Assembly (NCBI GenBank): GCA_902489795.1
Contig: CABUBU010000024.1
Location: 1-27,430, forward strand
Source of the DNA: an uncultured Azospirillum sp.
GTDB lineage: Bacteria > Pseudomonadota > Alphaproteobacteria > RF32 > CAG-239
DNA: 27,430 nt
Direction of reading: 5' to 3'
This document shows, piece by piece, positions 1-7,661 of the stretch; the first letter of the stretch is position 1, and each line of letters starts with the position of its first letter. The position numbers were made by a program, and so were the translations under genes. A model generated the notes under the pieces. That model made no database searches and had not been told where the DNA came from. It was given only the letters and a program-made list of their open reading frames with translations.

Positions 1-6
1 AATATT

Positions 7-83
7 GTACGATAAATAGTTATAGAATTTTGCCCCGCTAACCCTCGATTTTTCATCTTGATTTTTGCCGCTTTTTATCGTAC
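7..83. repeat. 10-bp perfect inverted repeat at window edge
   Basis: GTACGATAAA at 7-16 is exactly complementary to TTTATCGTAC at 74-83, with a 57-nt spacer that is rich in T. No coding region is visible in 1-101. The pair could be the two arms of a small element or a chance palindrome. Nothing else identifies it. Confidence 0.3.
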
Positions 84-101
84 CTTTTTTCGCGACAGGC
101 T

Positions 102-142
102 AAAAAAACGCCGTTTCCGTTGAATCACAACGAAAACGGCGT
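102..142 (-). terminator. Rho-independent terminator of the small minus-strand operon
   Basis: A 14-bp stem (108-121 with 129-142, one G-T type mismatch) encloses a 7-nt loop. On the minus strand it is followed by seven T (102-108). It lies 17 bp past the stop of the 122-residue gene, so it ends that unit. Confidence 0.85.
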
Positions 143-159
143 ATTAAAACGGCAATTTT

Positions 160-528
160 TCACATCTCTTTCAAACGGGAAATCTTGTCATACATATAAC
201 TGTGCATTTCCGCTCCGAATTGCAGATTTTCCGCCTTGTTAACCAGCAATTCCAGAATCTCCGGCCGACAACGGCGGGAAACCGCGGCAATTTTATACAA
301 ATTGTAAACGGCGGCACGAAAAACCTGTTCGTTCCTGTCTTCAAGCTGCAGTGCAATCTCCCGATAAGCCGGCGTACAGCTTTCGTCCGGACTGCAAAAA
401 CTGTTTTCATACGCCCTTTTCTGAATATTTTTGGCAGCCCTGACGCTGATCAGCTTACCGGCGCTCCGGTGAAACCATTTGTTTCCGGCCTCTGTCATTA
501 AAAATACAATTTTGTTCACCAGTTTCAT
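160..528 (-). CDS. Small hypothetical protein, helical (122 aa)
   Basis: Function not recognised. The ATG at 528 is preferred over the upstream in-frame GTG at 543 because GGAG (536-539) sits 7 nt before the ATG. The predicted product is basic at the N-terminus and looks all-helical. The stretch around residues 55-110 (REIALQLEDRNEQVFRAAVYNLYKIA...) has the spacing of a HEAT/ARM-like helical pair, but one unit is too little to assign a family. It has no signal peptide and no membrane segment. It is the second gene of a minus-strand pair, 62 bp after the membrane protein gene, and is followed directly by a terminator. The ORF and ribosome-binding site look real; the role is unknown. Confidence 0.65.
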   Translation of the reverse strand: MKLVNKIVFLMTEAGNKWFHRSAGKLISVRAAKNIQKRAYENSFCSPDESCTPAYREIALQLEDRNEQVFRAAVYNLYKIAAVSRRCRPEILELLVNKAENLQFGAEMHSYMYDKISRLKEM

Positions 529-590
529 TTCTTTACTCCGCACGTTGTACTGTGGCTAATATAGCGCACCGCCGGCAAAAAGCCAGACTT

Positions 591-1022
591 TTATTTTTCT
601 TTGCCGCCGGCCGTTTCTTTTTCTTCATCCTCTTTCCCGTCGGTAAACCGTTTCCACAACCCCTCCAGTTTTTCCGTCCAGCCGGTTTTGTCCCCGCAAA
701 CGCCTTTTTCCCCGTCCCAGACTCCGCCCCGCTCCCTGCAGGCAATTTCATTGCGGTTTTCATAACGGTAATAGCCGTAAAAGATGGCAGCGGCCACGGC
801 GGCCAGCAGCAAAAATTTGATCAGGTTTTTAAAAACCAGCCACAACACCCACAACACGGCAAGCCCGATCATAATCACCTTGCTGCGCCAGGGATCCGCT
901 TCCAAAACGTAAGCGCGAAATCCGTAATAAAGCATTAATGCGCCGAAAACAAACGTCACCGGCGACATCAGTACCCACCGGAAAAATCTTTTTCCCCAAC
1001 CGCTCTCGTTTTTGTCCGTCAT
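591..1022 (-). CDS. Small membrane protein with charged tail (143 aa)
   Basis: Function not recognised. The ATG at 1022 has a good Shine-Dalgarno, AAAGGAGA, at 1028-1035. Three hydrophobic segments can be read, at about residues 18-40, 48-63 and 66-86. They are followed by a soluble tail with two cysteines (ACRERGG..., GVCGDK) and a highly charged Lys/Glu-rich C-terminus. The cysteines come after the last membrane segment and may form a disulphide if the tail is periplasmic. It is the first gene of a minus-strand pair with the 122-residue gene, and is divergent from the autotransporter gene across a 168-bp spacer that holds promoters for both sides. Confident as a gene, unassigned in function. 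Confidence 0.75.
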   Translation of the reverse strand: MTDKNESGWGKRFFRWVLMSPVTFVFGALMLYYGFRAYVLEADPWRSKVIMIGLAVLWVLWLVFKNLIKFLLLAAVAAAIFYGYYRYENRNEIACRERGGVWDGEKGVCGDKTGWTEKLEGLWKRFTDGKEDEEKETAGGKEK

Positions 1023-1063
1023 CCGTTTCTCCTTTCTGTCCGACGTGCGTCCGCATAATTATG

Positions 1064-1092
1064 AGCATAATCTCCGACGGCAAATTTATCAA
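1064..1092 (-). promoter_or_regulatory. Sigma-70-type promoter for the two-gene minus-strand unit
   Basis: The minus strand reads TTGATA (1087-1092), a 17-nt spacer and TATGCT (1064-1069). Transcription would start near 1057, about 35 nt before the ATG at 1022. The -35 box matches 5/6 and the -10 box 4/6. Confidence 0.5.
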
Positions 1093-1134
1093 CCGGCTTT
1101 GTCTTTTTCCGAAAGGAAAAACACAACAACCGAT

Positions 1135-1164
1135 TTGACAAAAAAAATAAAACTGATAGATTAT
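1135..1164 (+). promoter_or_regulatory. Promoter of the autotransporter gene
   Basis: TTGACA at 1135-1140 is a perfect -35 box. A -10 box can be TAGATT (1157-1162, 16-nt spacer) or GATTAT (1159-1164, 18-nt spacer), each 4/6. The start codon at 1191 follows after a GAGGAA ribosome-binding site. This promoter is divergent from the one at 1064-1092. Confidence 0.55.
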
Positions 1165-1190
1165 GCAAAAATTGAACTTGAGGAAACAAC

Positions 1191-4100
1191 ATGAACAAAA
1201 TAACCAGATACACCCTATTGCTGTCATTGTCCTGTCTCACTTCCGTTCCGGCTCGGGCGGAAGTTGTTTTAAGCGGCGATAAACTGCTGGAAATCATTGA
1301 CAAAAACCCGGCAGACGGCAGCATTTCCATAGAATTGGGAAACGATATTACCCTGCCCCAACGCGTGGATCTCAAAGGCAATGTCACAATAGACGGCACC
1401 GATCAGTATAAAATAAACGGCAGCGCTGACAGCGGCTTTGATATCGGGCAAGGTGAACGATTAACAATTTCCAACACCTCTTTTACCGGCTTCAGCGGTG
1501 TTTCCGCCAACGGATTGATCATCAATAACGGCGAAGACGGCCATCTGGTTTTAGAAAACGTTACCGTAGAGCAAAATAATATAACTCCTTCGTATGCCAG
1601 CAACGCCTATACGCCTAACGGCTCTCTGATCAACAATTCTAAAGGCACCATGTCGATTACCGGTCATTTCAGTAACAACATTGCCAGTGTCAATGAAAGT
1701 TATCACGGCAACGGCGGGCTTATCACCAGTGACGAAGGACACATCACCAAGATTGAGGGCGAGTTTATCGGCAACCGCTCGGAGCGCCCGTCTCTGAAAG
1801 GCGGTTTTGTCCACGGCGGCGTTATCTGGTTGGGAGGTCTGTCTTCAACAGTAACTGATAAAATCGGCGGCATTTTTAAAGAAAACGTCGCTTATGCCGA
1901 TAATTCAGATGCCCACGGCGGTGTTCTCTACCTGAACCAGGGCACGATCACTGCTCTCGACGGCACTTACGAAAAGAACCGTGCCGAAAGTGACAAAGCC
2001 AATGCTGCCGGCGGCGTTATTTTCAGCAAAAAAAATATCAATTCCATTTCACAAACCGTTTTTACCGGCAACACAGCCAAAGGTTATGAGGGCAACCAAT
2101 ATTATGAAGCCACCGGCGGCGCCATCTATAACAACGGTACAATCGGCAAAATAGAAAACAGCAGCTTTAGCGGCAATATCGCTCAGGCATACAAAGCGCT
2201 GGGCGGTGCCATATATAATGCCAGTACCCCCGGAGATATTGGCGTGGTGAAAGAAATCATCAATACATCTTTCACCGACAACCAGACTATCGGCACCACT
2301 ACCCAAGGCGGCGCCATATACCAAGGCAACGGCACCTTAACGATCAAAGCACAAGAGGGCGGCGTTTCCAGATTCAGCGGCAATAAAGCCGGCAACATAT
2401 CAAACGCCATTTACATGGCCAGAGATGAAAATAAAAAAGTAGACCGTATTTTAGAGCTTGAAGCCACAACGAACGGCAAAATCATATTTGACGACGGTAT
2501 CGACGGCATAGCCGGTTATAATGTAACGATCAGCGGGGACGATACCGGAATCGTTGCCTTTAACAACAAAATTGCCAACGCGGACTCCATCATTTCGGAA
2601 AAAGTTACATTGGCACTCGGTACGTCTCAATATGGCACAGCCGACTTACGCGGTGTTGACCTGACTATCAACAGTGGTGTCCTCGACCTGCAAAACGATA
2701 CTTTGCAAACAGTAGAAGTCGGCGCTTTTTCCTCAACTATCGGCACCGGACTGAAAATCGACGCCGACCTTGCCAGCGGTCAATCGGATCAAATCAGCGC
2801 TCAATCCGTGGCCGCCGACTCCAAAATCAGCTTGAATAACATTAACATTCTCAATGACGGCAAACAGGACATTGTCGTTTTCACCGGCGGAATCGCACCG
2901 CAGTTTGCCAATTTGGACAGCTTTGCTGCTTATACTGCAAATTACAAATATACATTCAAAAGCAATACGACCGGGGTACTCAGCACCGATACGGTTGAAT
3001 CTATGCTAAAAGGCCTGAATGCGGCTGTCAGTGACGAAAGCATCGTTACCAAATCCTATTCTCTGGCAGACGAACGCAACGTTTTCGGCGATCTGGGCGA
3101 ACTCAAAGGCGGTGAAAACGCAGCGTTGACCATTAACGGCAACGACAAAATCTTGAGCGGTATCAAAGAAGACGGCACTTCTTCCTATGCCGGAATGAGC
3201 ACAACCGCCGGCCAAAAAGTAACAATTGAAAACACCGCCTCGGTTGAAGGGTTCTCTTCCGAAAACGGTGGTTTTATCAAAAATTCCGGCGAATTGAATA
3301 TTCACAACACCAGTTTCAAAAACAACACCGCAACAACTGCCGGCGGAGCCGTTTGGTCGGAAGGTGCCGTCAATGTATTTGCGGACAAAGGAAAGTTGTC
3401 AGAATTCAGCGGCAACACGGCTGACGGCATATCCAACGCCATTTACATGGCAAGCGCCGATTCCTCACTGAATCTGACCGCCAACGGCGGAACCATCACC
3501 TTTAACGACGGCATTGACGGTGCGGAGGGTTACGCGATCAATATCGGCGGCAGCGACAGCGGCGTCGTCAACTTTAACCAAACCGTGACCAACGCGGGAC
3601 TGATCAGCATCAGCGGCGCCCATGTCCGCCTGGACCGCGAAGACCGCCTAAACGGCAGCAGTCTGGCCTTAAACGGCGGCGCCCTGCACTTTGACAACGG
3701 CAGCTTCAACAACGGCATCGCCTTCAAAAACCTGACCGGCGGCAGCGGCGAACTGCACATTGACGTTGACACGGTTTTGAAAACCGCCGACGAAATTTCT
3801 GCCGAAAACCTGTACGGAACCGTTAACATCGTTGCCCACAACACGGGCGTTGAGAACAGCGCCGTCTATGCCAAATCGGCCGGCAAAGAAAGTATTCGTT
3901 TTGCCGAAATTGCCAACCCCGGCAGCGGCAAATTCAACATCCTGCGCGTGGAAAAAAGCGCCTATGAATGGGAAGCGGAAGCCACACGGCTGGAAAGCGG
4001 CGCCACTGAATGGACAATGAACATCAAAAAAACAGAAAACGGCAAAAAACCGGTCGTCGTTGCCGAAGCTGCCGGTTATATGGGACTGACTGCCGCCGGT

Positions 4101-5003
4101 TTTGAGCAGACCCGCAGCATGATTCGTAACATTGAAGACAAAACCGCAGCCACCATGGTCTATGTCGGCCCCTGCGGTGGCTATTATGACAACTGCTACA
4201 ACCGCAAACCTTTATACAACCTGTGGATTTCGCCGGTTTACGCTTCGTCTTCGGTCGACGCGCCGGTCAAATTCGACGCCGACGTTTACGGCTTTGAAGC
4301 CGGCGGCGATCTCCAGCAAGATGCTTACAATCGTTTGGGGCTTTTCGTTTCATATCGTCACGGCAAATATGATCTCGACGGCAAAAACGACTTCTATGTT
4401 GTCAACACTTCCGGCGACATAGATATCGACAGCTATATCGGCGGTCTTTACTACCGCTACACCGACCGCACTTTATGGGCGATGACCACGGTTTTTGCCG
4501 GCGTCCAGAACGCGGATCTGAAAACCGCCGACGGGGTTAAGGCCGATTCCGACGCCGCCCAGTTCGGCGCCGCATTCAGCACCGGTTATGCATTTATGCT
4601 CTCCGATTCCTTTGCGATCGAACCGCGCGCCGGACTGAGTTATACCCGCATCGGCTGGGACGACATCCGCGACCGTTACGGCAAAACCGCAAGCTACGAC
4701 ACGGCGTCACAGTTTGAACTGGAAGCCGGAATTAAATTTGAAAAAACGCTGCCGCTGAACGAAGAACAGGCTAAGCTTTACCTCCAGCCGGGTATCGTTC
4801 AGATTTTCGGCAGCGGCGACAAAGTTGCCGTCAGCGGGCTCAACACCGTTCATACGCTGGACGACATGACCTTGGGCAGCGTCAAGGGCGGCGTTTCTTA
4901 CCGGATAAACGACAGTATCAACGTTTTCGGCAACCTCGGCTGGCTGTTTGGCAACGATTACGAAAACGTGTCGGCCAACTTCGGTTTGAACTACGCGTTC
5001 TAA
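1191..5003 (+). CDS. Type V autotransporter with Pmp-like repeats (1,270 aa)
   Basis: A type Va autotransporter: the C-terminal barrel inserts in the outer membrane and the passenger is exposed or released. Residues 1-24 form a signal peptide, probable cleavage after PARA. The passenger (about 25-960) is a predicted beta-helix. It carries GGAI/GGVI/GGAV motifs at repeated spacing with FTGN, FSGN or FTDN partners, as in polymorphic-membrane-protein-like adhesins. Two passenger blocks are related: FSGN...SNAIYMA...DDGIDG (about 394-470) and FSGN...SNAIYMA...NDGIDG (about 740-815). A helical linker near GFEQTRSMIRNIEDKTA leads to a barrel of about 280 residues ending in NYAF, the usual terminal aromatic. 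A CGGYYDNC pair precedes the barrel. GAGGAA gives the ATG start. It is monocistronic with its own promoter and terminators. The passenger is AT-richer than the barrel. The ligand cannot be told from sequence. Confidence 0.9.
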   Translation: MNKITRYTLLLSLSCLTSVPARAEVVLSGDKLLEIIDKNPADGSISIELGNDITLPQRVDLKGNVTIDGTDQYKINGSADSGFDIGQGERLTISNTSFTGFSGVSANGLIINNGEDGHLVLENVTVEQNNITPSYASNAYTPNGSLINNSKGTMSITGHFSNNIASVNESYHGNGGLITSDEGHITKIEGEFIGNRSERPSLKGGFVHGGVIWLGGLSSTVTDKIGGIFKENVAYADNSDAHGGVLYLNQGTITALDGTYEKNRAESDKANAAGGVIFSKKNINSISQTVFTGNTAKGYEGNQYYEATGGAIYNNGTIGKIENSSFSGNIAQAYKALGGAIYNASTPGDIGVVKEIINTSFTDNQTIGTTTQGGAIYQGNGTLTIKAQEGGVSRFSGNKAGNISNAIYMARDENKKVDRILELEATTNGKIIFDDGIDGIAGYNVTISGDDTGIVAFNNKIANADSIISEKVTLALGTSQYGTADLRGVDLTINSGVLDLQNDTLQTVEVGAFSSTIGTGLKIDADLASGQSDQISAQSVAADSKISLNNINILNDGKQDIVVFTGGIAPQFANLDSFAAYTANYKYTFKSNTTGVLSTDTVESMLKGLNAAVSDESIVTKSYSLADERNVFGDLGELKGGENAALTINGNDKILSGIKEDGTSSYAGMSTTAGQKVTIENTASVEGFSSENGGFIKNSGELNIHNTSFKNNTATTAGGAVWSEGAVNVFADKGKLSEFSGNTADGISNAIYMASADSSLNLTANGGTITFNDGIDGAEGYAINIGGSDSGVVNFNQTVTNAGLISISGAHVRLDREDRLNGSSLALNGGALHFDNGSFNNGIAFKNLTGGSGELHIDVDTVLKTADEISAENLYGTVNIVAHNTGVENSAVYAKSAGKESIRFAEIANPGSGKFNILRVEKSAYEWEAEATRLESGATEWTMNIKKTENGKKPVVVAEAAGYMGLTAAGFEQTRSMIRNIEDKTAATMVYVGPCGGYYDNCYNRKPLYNLWISPVYASSSVDAPVKFDADVYGFEAGGDLQQDAYNRLGLFVSYRHGKYDLDGKNDFYVVNTSGDIDIDSYIGGLYYRYTDRTLWAMTTVFAGVQNADLKTADGVKADSDAAQFGAAFSTGYAFMLSDSFAIEPRAGLSYTRIGWDDIRDRYGKTASYDTASQFELEAGIKFEKTLPLNEEQAKLYLQPGIVQIFGSGDKVAVSGLNTVHTLDDMTLGSVKGGVSYRINDSINVFGNLGWLFGNDYENVSANFGLNYAF

Positions 5004-5009
5004 AAACTC

Positions 5010-5036
5010 GAAAACCCCGGAACTTCCGGGGTTTTC
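5010..5036 (+). terminator. Terminator after autotransporter gene
   Basis: A perfect 11-bp stem (5010-5020 with 5026-5036) with loop AACTT lies 6 bp after the stop codon, with four T inside the 3' arm. The mirrored arm has A-residues, so it may also work in reverse. Confidence 0.8.
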
Positions 5037-5092
5037 CGCAAAAGACGCCCCGCCACCGGAGATTTCGGCGGATACTGACAGTCTTTGAAAAT

Positions 5093-5116
5093 CCCCGTTC
5101 CGACGGGGTATTTTTT
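5093..5116 (+). terminator. Second terminator downstream of autotransporter
   Basis: CCCCGT (5093-5098) pairs with ACGGGG (5103-5108) around a TCCG loop, followed by TA and six T (5111-5116). It makes a tandem terminator with the hairpin at 5010-5036. The stretch 5040-5175 holds this hairpin and a GC-rich palindrome near 5129-5149, but no gene. Confidence 0.65.
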
Positions 5117-5175
5117 GTATCGTGAAAACCCCCGGCCAGGCCGGAGGGGCAGAGAGTTTACAGCTATACAGAAAT

Positions 5176-5237
5176 AAAACTCCTTTGTCAGAATGTAATT
5201 CCTGACAATTACGTTAATTTCCAAACAAAGGCGTTTT
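5176..5237 (+). promoter_or_regulatory. Left-end stem-loop covering the tnpA ribosome-binding site
   Basis: Bases 5176-5188 pair with 5225-5237 at 12 of 13 positions. The 3' arm contains AAAGGCG, where the Shine-Dalgarno AAAGGAG would be; the single mismatch is C at 5232. The 5' arm still holds the intact anti-Shine-Dalgarno ACTCCTTT. In IS200 a hairpin of this kind is known to hide the transposase start site. Here the pairing partner is kept but the ribosome-binding site itself is mutated. Confidence 0.6.
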
Positions 5238-5242
5238 ATTAA

Positions 5243-5738
5243 ATGAACATAAATACGATATCACACACGAGTTGGAGTTACAGTGTCGCCCCGAAATATT
5301 GCAGAAAGGCGTTTTATGGCGGTCGACGTGGAGACAGGCTCAGTATTGAGGGAACTATGTAATCGCAGGGAAATTCCTATAATAGAGGACGAAGTGTGTC
5401 CGGATCATATTCACATGTTGCCGGAGATACCGCCAAAATATTCCATCTCTCAAATCATGGGCTGTTTCAAAGGGACAAGCAGTCCGTTGATATATGAACA
5501 ATGGGGAAAGGCAAGATATAAATATAGAGGCAAACAGTTTTGGTGTCGTGGGGACTATTTTGATACCACCGAAAAGAATGCTCAAAAGATGGTCGAATAT
5601 ACGGCAACAATTAAAAGAAGACGAGGAGGTCAGTCGGTTAATGATGGACTAGCCCTATTTATGGTGAGTCAAGTAATCCACGCTCGGACGGGATCTGATG
5701 CGCTATTCAGGCGTGGCTGGCAAGATGAGCCTTATTAG
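5243..5738 (+). pseudogene. tnpA: IS200/IS605 family tnpA transposase, frameshifted (copy A)
   Basis: The single-strand DNA transposase of IS200-type elements uses an HUH motif and one catalytic tyrosine. The ATG at 5243 opens a frame reading MNINTISHT...APKYCRKAFYG, the typical N-terminus, shortened by about three residues. It runs to a stop near 5340. From about 5310 a different frame carries LCNRREIPIIEDEVCPDHIHML (HUH = HIH) and PPKYSISQIMG...FWCRG. The tyrosine of VEY, about 62 residues after HIH, is kept. After it two bases seem lost: the shifted frame reads IRQQLKEDEE, then reaches TAG at 5650. A one-base loss restores the frame ending RRGWQDEPY at 5738, as in copy C. At least three lesions and a damaged ribosome-binding site make it inactive. 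Confidence 0.8.
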
Positions 5739-5808
5739 GCGTATGTGAAGAACCCCAGATTACGCCGAGGGGGTAGCTTTTTTGCCTGCCAATCTCCCGG
5801 TTTTCCGT

Positions 5809-6411
5809 CTATACCGTTTCAACCCCGAGCAGCCGCACCAGGGCAAGTGCCTGTTCCGCGCCGATCTTCATCCCCCTAAGTTCGTTCAAATGCTCGGAAA
5901 GCTGGATGCCGTCAATCACGCAAGCGGAAAAATCAAGCCCCTTCAGCGGCGTTTTAAAAAAATCCGCCCGGCTGAAATCAACCTCTTTCAATTTCATTTT
6001 TTTCAATTTTGCTTCCGAGCAAAACGCCTCCCGGAAACGGCAGCCGTCAATCGTGCAGCTTTCCCAGGAAGAACGGGAAAAGTCGGCATAGTCAAAACTG
6101 CTCTCACTCAGCCCGCATTCCTTAAAGCAGCTTTCGCCAAAACGGCCGCCGTTGCCTTTGCTGCCGGCGACCTGCGTTTTTTTCCAATAGCTGCCGGCAA
6201 AAACGCTGTTGGAAAAATCGCAGTTAACAAACTTACATTGATAAAAAGCGGCATGCTCAAAATCCGCGCGCTCAAATCTGCATTTAACAAATTGCACCCG
6301 TTCAAATTCAATTTGTGAAAAATCGCCATCTTTTATCAACTCTCCCTCAAATGTTTCGTCGCAAATGCTCTCGTTTTCATCCCGCACCCACCGAACAAAA
6401 TCCTCCAACAT
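5809..6411 (-). CDS. Pentapeptide-repeat protein (200 aa)
   Basis: The central region (about residues 28-160) is built of five-residue steps with a central Phe or Leu preceded by Ala, Cys or Ser (CRFERADFEHAAF, CKFVNCDFSNSVF, ADFSRSSW, VDFSRADF). This is the pattern of a right-handed quadrilateral beta-helix. The C-terminal ELRGMKIGAEQALALVRLLGV cap resembles tails of bacterial pentapeptide-repeat proteins. It has no signal peptide, so it is cytosolic. Some members of this superfamily protect DNA gyrase (Qnr, MfpA), but nothing here proves that, and Qnr-type loops were not identified. The ATG at 6411 follows AGGAG closely. It lies 15 bp after the DUF5131 gene and is probably co-transcribed with it. 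Confidence 0.85.
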   Translation of the reverse strand: MLEDFVRWVRDENESICDETFEGELIKDGDFSQIEFERVQFVKCRFERADFEHAAFYQCKFVNCDFSNSVFAGSYWKKTQVAGSKGNGGRFGESCFKECGLSESSFDYADFSRSSWESCTIDGCRFREAFCSEAKLKKMKLKEVDFSRADFFKTPLKGLDFSACVIDGIQLSEHLNELRGMKIGAEQALALVRLLGVETV

Positions 6412-6426
6412 GTTTTCTCCTCTTCC

Positions 6427-7323
6427 TCACTTTGTCGCATTTCCGACACCGCATTGCCCGCAATTTGAACAGCCGTTGCAAATCAGCCTGCTGCCGCAGG
6501 TTTGGCAGCGTTCGCCGAAAAACTTGCGGTAAACTTCCGACTCGCTGCCGGCAAAAAGCGAAAACTGCGGTTTCTGCAAACGGAAATTTATCTTTTTTCC
6601 CTGATATTGCAGCCCCGAACGCCAGGCCGCATAACTCTGCCGGCGTTTGTCCGGCAGATGCCAGGTTTTGCCGTCCTTGACAAAATTGGTACCGGTTTCG
6701 ATAAAACAAAAAGTAACGTCGGCAGCAACGCATTCGTCATAAAGCGTTTTCACCCATTCGTATTCAAGCGGACGGGAACCGTCATAATTTTCGCCGCCGG
6801 CAATCACCTGTTCAATCTGCCCCGCCGGCAGATAATCCCTGATGCTAACCGCACCGACAAAAGGCGCCGCCATGATCCCCTTGTGCTTAAAAGGCAGTTT
6901 GAACATAATCGGGATTCGCTCGTCCGCCCGCTTTTGATTTTCGCAGGTAACGTTGAAAAAAACGTTCTCCCAGCCGTCGCCCCAGTCGGGCGGCAGACAG
7001 TCCGCCGCCCGCTCCGGCCGCTTGGTCAGAAGAAAAAACACCACGTCCGGCCGCTGTTTTATGATTCGCCAGGCTTCATTCCGCCAGCCGTCGGCTTCTG
7101 CAAGAAAAAAATCGGACGTCATGCACACCCTGAGCTGTTCGCTGCTCATCACCCGATAACCGCCGCTCCTGTCTTTTTGCAGCGGATAGTCAAAATTGTT
7201 TTTCACCTTGTAAATACGGCAGCCGTCCGCATTTCTCTGCCGGTCGAGAAAATACATGTAACAATTATCGCAGCCTTCGCTTTTTTTGATGCATCCATGC
7301 CACGGATTCCAGATGTCGTGCAT
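6427..7323 (-). CDS. DUF5131 / phage Gp37-Gp68 family protein (298 aa)
   Basis: The start MHDIWNPWHGC at 7323 matches the usual N-terminus of the Gp37/Gp68 (DUF5131) family. The longer upstream frame translates a tandem repeat and is rejected. A three-cysteine motif, GCxxxSxGCxxCY (residues about 10-22), resembles an Fe-S or radical-SAM-like cysteine cluster; the family's activity is not established to my knowledge. Other family marks are FFLLTKRPER, the GVSIR-like GAVSIRDYLP and the conserved AGGENYDGSRPL block. The C-terminus adds CQTCGSRLICNGCSNCGQCG, a probable zinc ribbon, also typical of the longer members. The gene is associated with phages and accessory regions in many genomes. Here it is followed after 15 bp by a pentapeptide-repeat gene. 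No three-Cys-motif partner (tcmP) gene is visible. Confidence 0.85.
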   Translation of the reverse strand: MHDIWNPWHGCIKKSEGCDNCYMYFLDRQRNADGCRIYKVKNNFDYPLQKDRSGGYRVMSSEQLRVCMTSDFFLAEADGWRNEAWRIIKQRPDVVFFLLTKRPERAADCLPPDWGDGWENVFFNVTCENQKRADERIPIMFKLPFKHKGIMAAPFVGAVSIRDYLPAGQIEQVIAGGENYDGSRPLEYEWVKTLYDECVAADVTFCFIETGTNFVKDGKTWHLPDKRRQSYAAWRSGLQYQGKKINFRLQKPQFSLFAGSESEVYRKFFGERCQTCGSRLICNGCSNCGQCGVGNATK

Positions 7324-7327
7324 TTTC

Positions 7328-7421
7328 CGTTCCCCTCTTTGTGCGGACATACCGCCGGCCGTTCCTCTTTTTGCCAACAAATCGCCGACCGTTCCCCTCT
7401 TCGTACAAACAAACCGCCGGC
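7328..7421 (-). repeat. Three 30-32 bp tandem repeats abutting the DUF5131 start
   Basis: Units 7328-7359, 7360-7389 and 7390-7421 each read, on the minus strand, a GCCGGCGGT-like start, a variable middle and AAGAGGGGAACG (AAGAGGAACG in the middle unit). The last unit ends 4 bp before the ATG at 7323, so its GAGGGGAAC can serve as ribosome-binding site. The same sequence is thus present three times in a row before the gene. From 7422 to 7608 I see only pyrimidine-rich DNA with no gene. Confidence 0.6.
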
Positions 7422-7608
7422 ACCGCACCTTTCCCAGCCGGCTTCTTCTTCTCTCTCTTGCCGCCTTTATTCAGACCTCTGCTGCTTTGCAAATCCGGAA
7501 CCTCAAATCATCACCGCCGCGGCACTCCGCAACTTCCGCCGGCACCTTCTCCGTTTATAACAGAAATCCGCTTTTCCGGCAAGCATTCTCCTGCCGGCTG
7601 TTTAAAAC

Positions 7609-7647
7609 AAAAAAAAGAGAGTACCGGTTTTACCCGGCACCCTCTCT
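7609..7647 (-). terminator. Terminator after the 283-aa gene
   Basis: The arms AGAGAGTACCGG (7616-7627) and CCGGCACCCTCTCT (7634-7647) pair with a two-base bulge. On the minus strand they are followed by eight T (7609-7616). It lies 15 bp beyond the stop at 7662. Confidence 0.75.
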
Positions 7648-7661
7648 TATTTTTTCAGAGA

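Larger units (their letters stand above)
5176..5780 (+). mobile_element. IS200/IS605-type element, decayed (copy A)
   Basis: Boundaries are set by comparison with copies B and C in this window. The left end is a stem-loop (5176-5237) just before the transposase start. The middle is a broken tnpA. The right end carries a hairpin (about 5704-5738) and then a GC stem, ACCCC/GGGGT (about 5751-5773), followed by T-residues. Bases 5653-5770 are closely similar to the reverse complement of about 27285-27400, which supports a shared right end. No tnpB or accessory gene is present, so it is IS200-like (tnpA only). With at least three lesions it should be immobile unless helped in trans. Confidence 0.75.

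Noticed and set aside
7328..7421. Possible CRISPR array
   Set aside because: The repeats are adjacent without spacers, differ in length (30-32 bp) and no cas gene is present.
7324..7428. N-terminal extension of the DUF5131 protein
   Set aside because: The extra 35 residues translate the tandem repeat; family members start at the MHDIWNP-like sequence.
6502..7560. 352-codon plus-strand frame over the DUF5131 gene
   Set aside because: Antisense shadow of a gene with family motifs; no start signals and His/Pro/Arg-rich translation.
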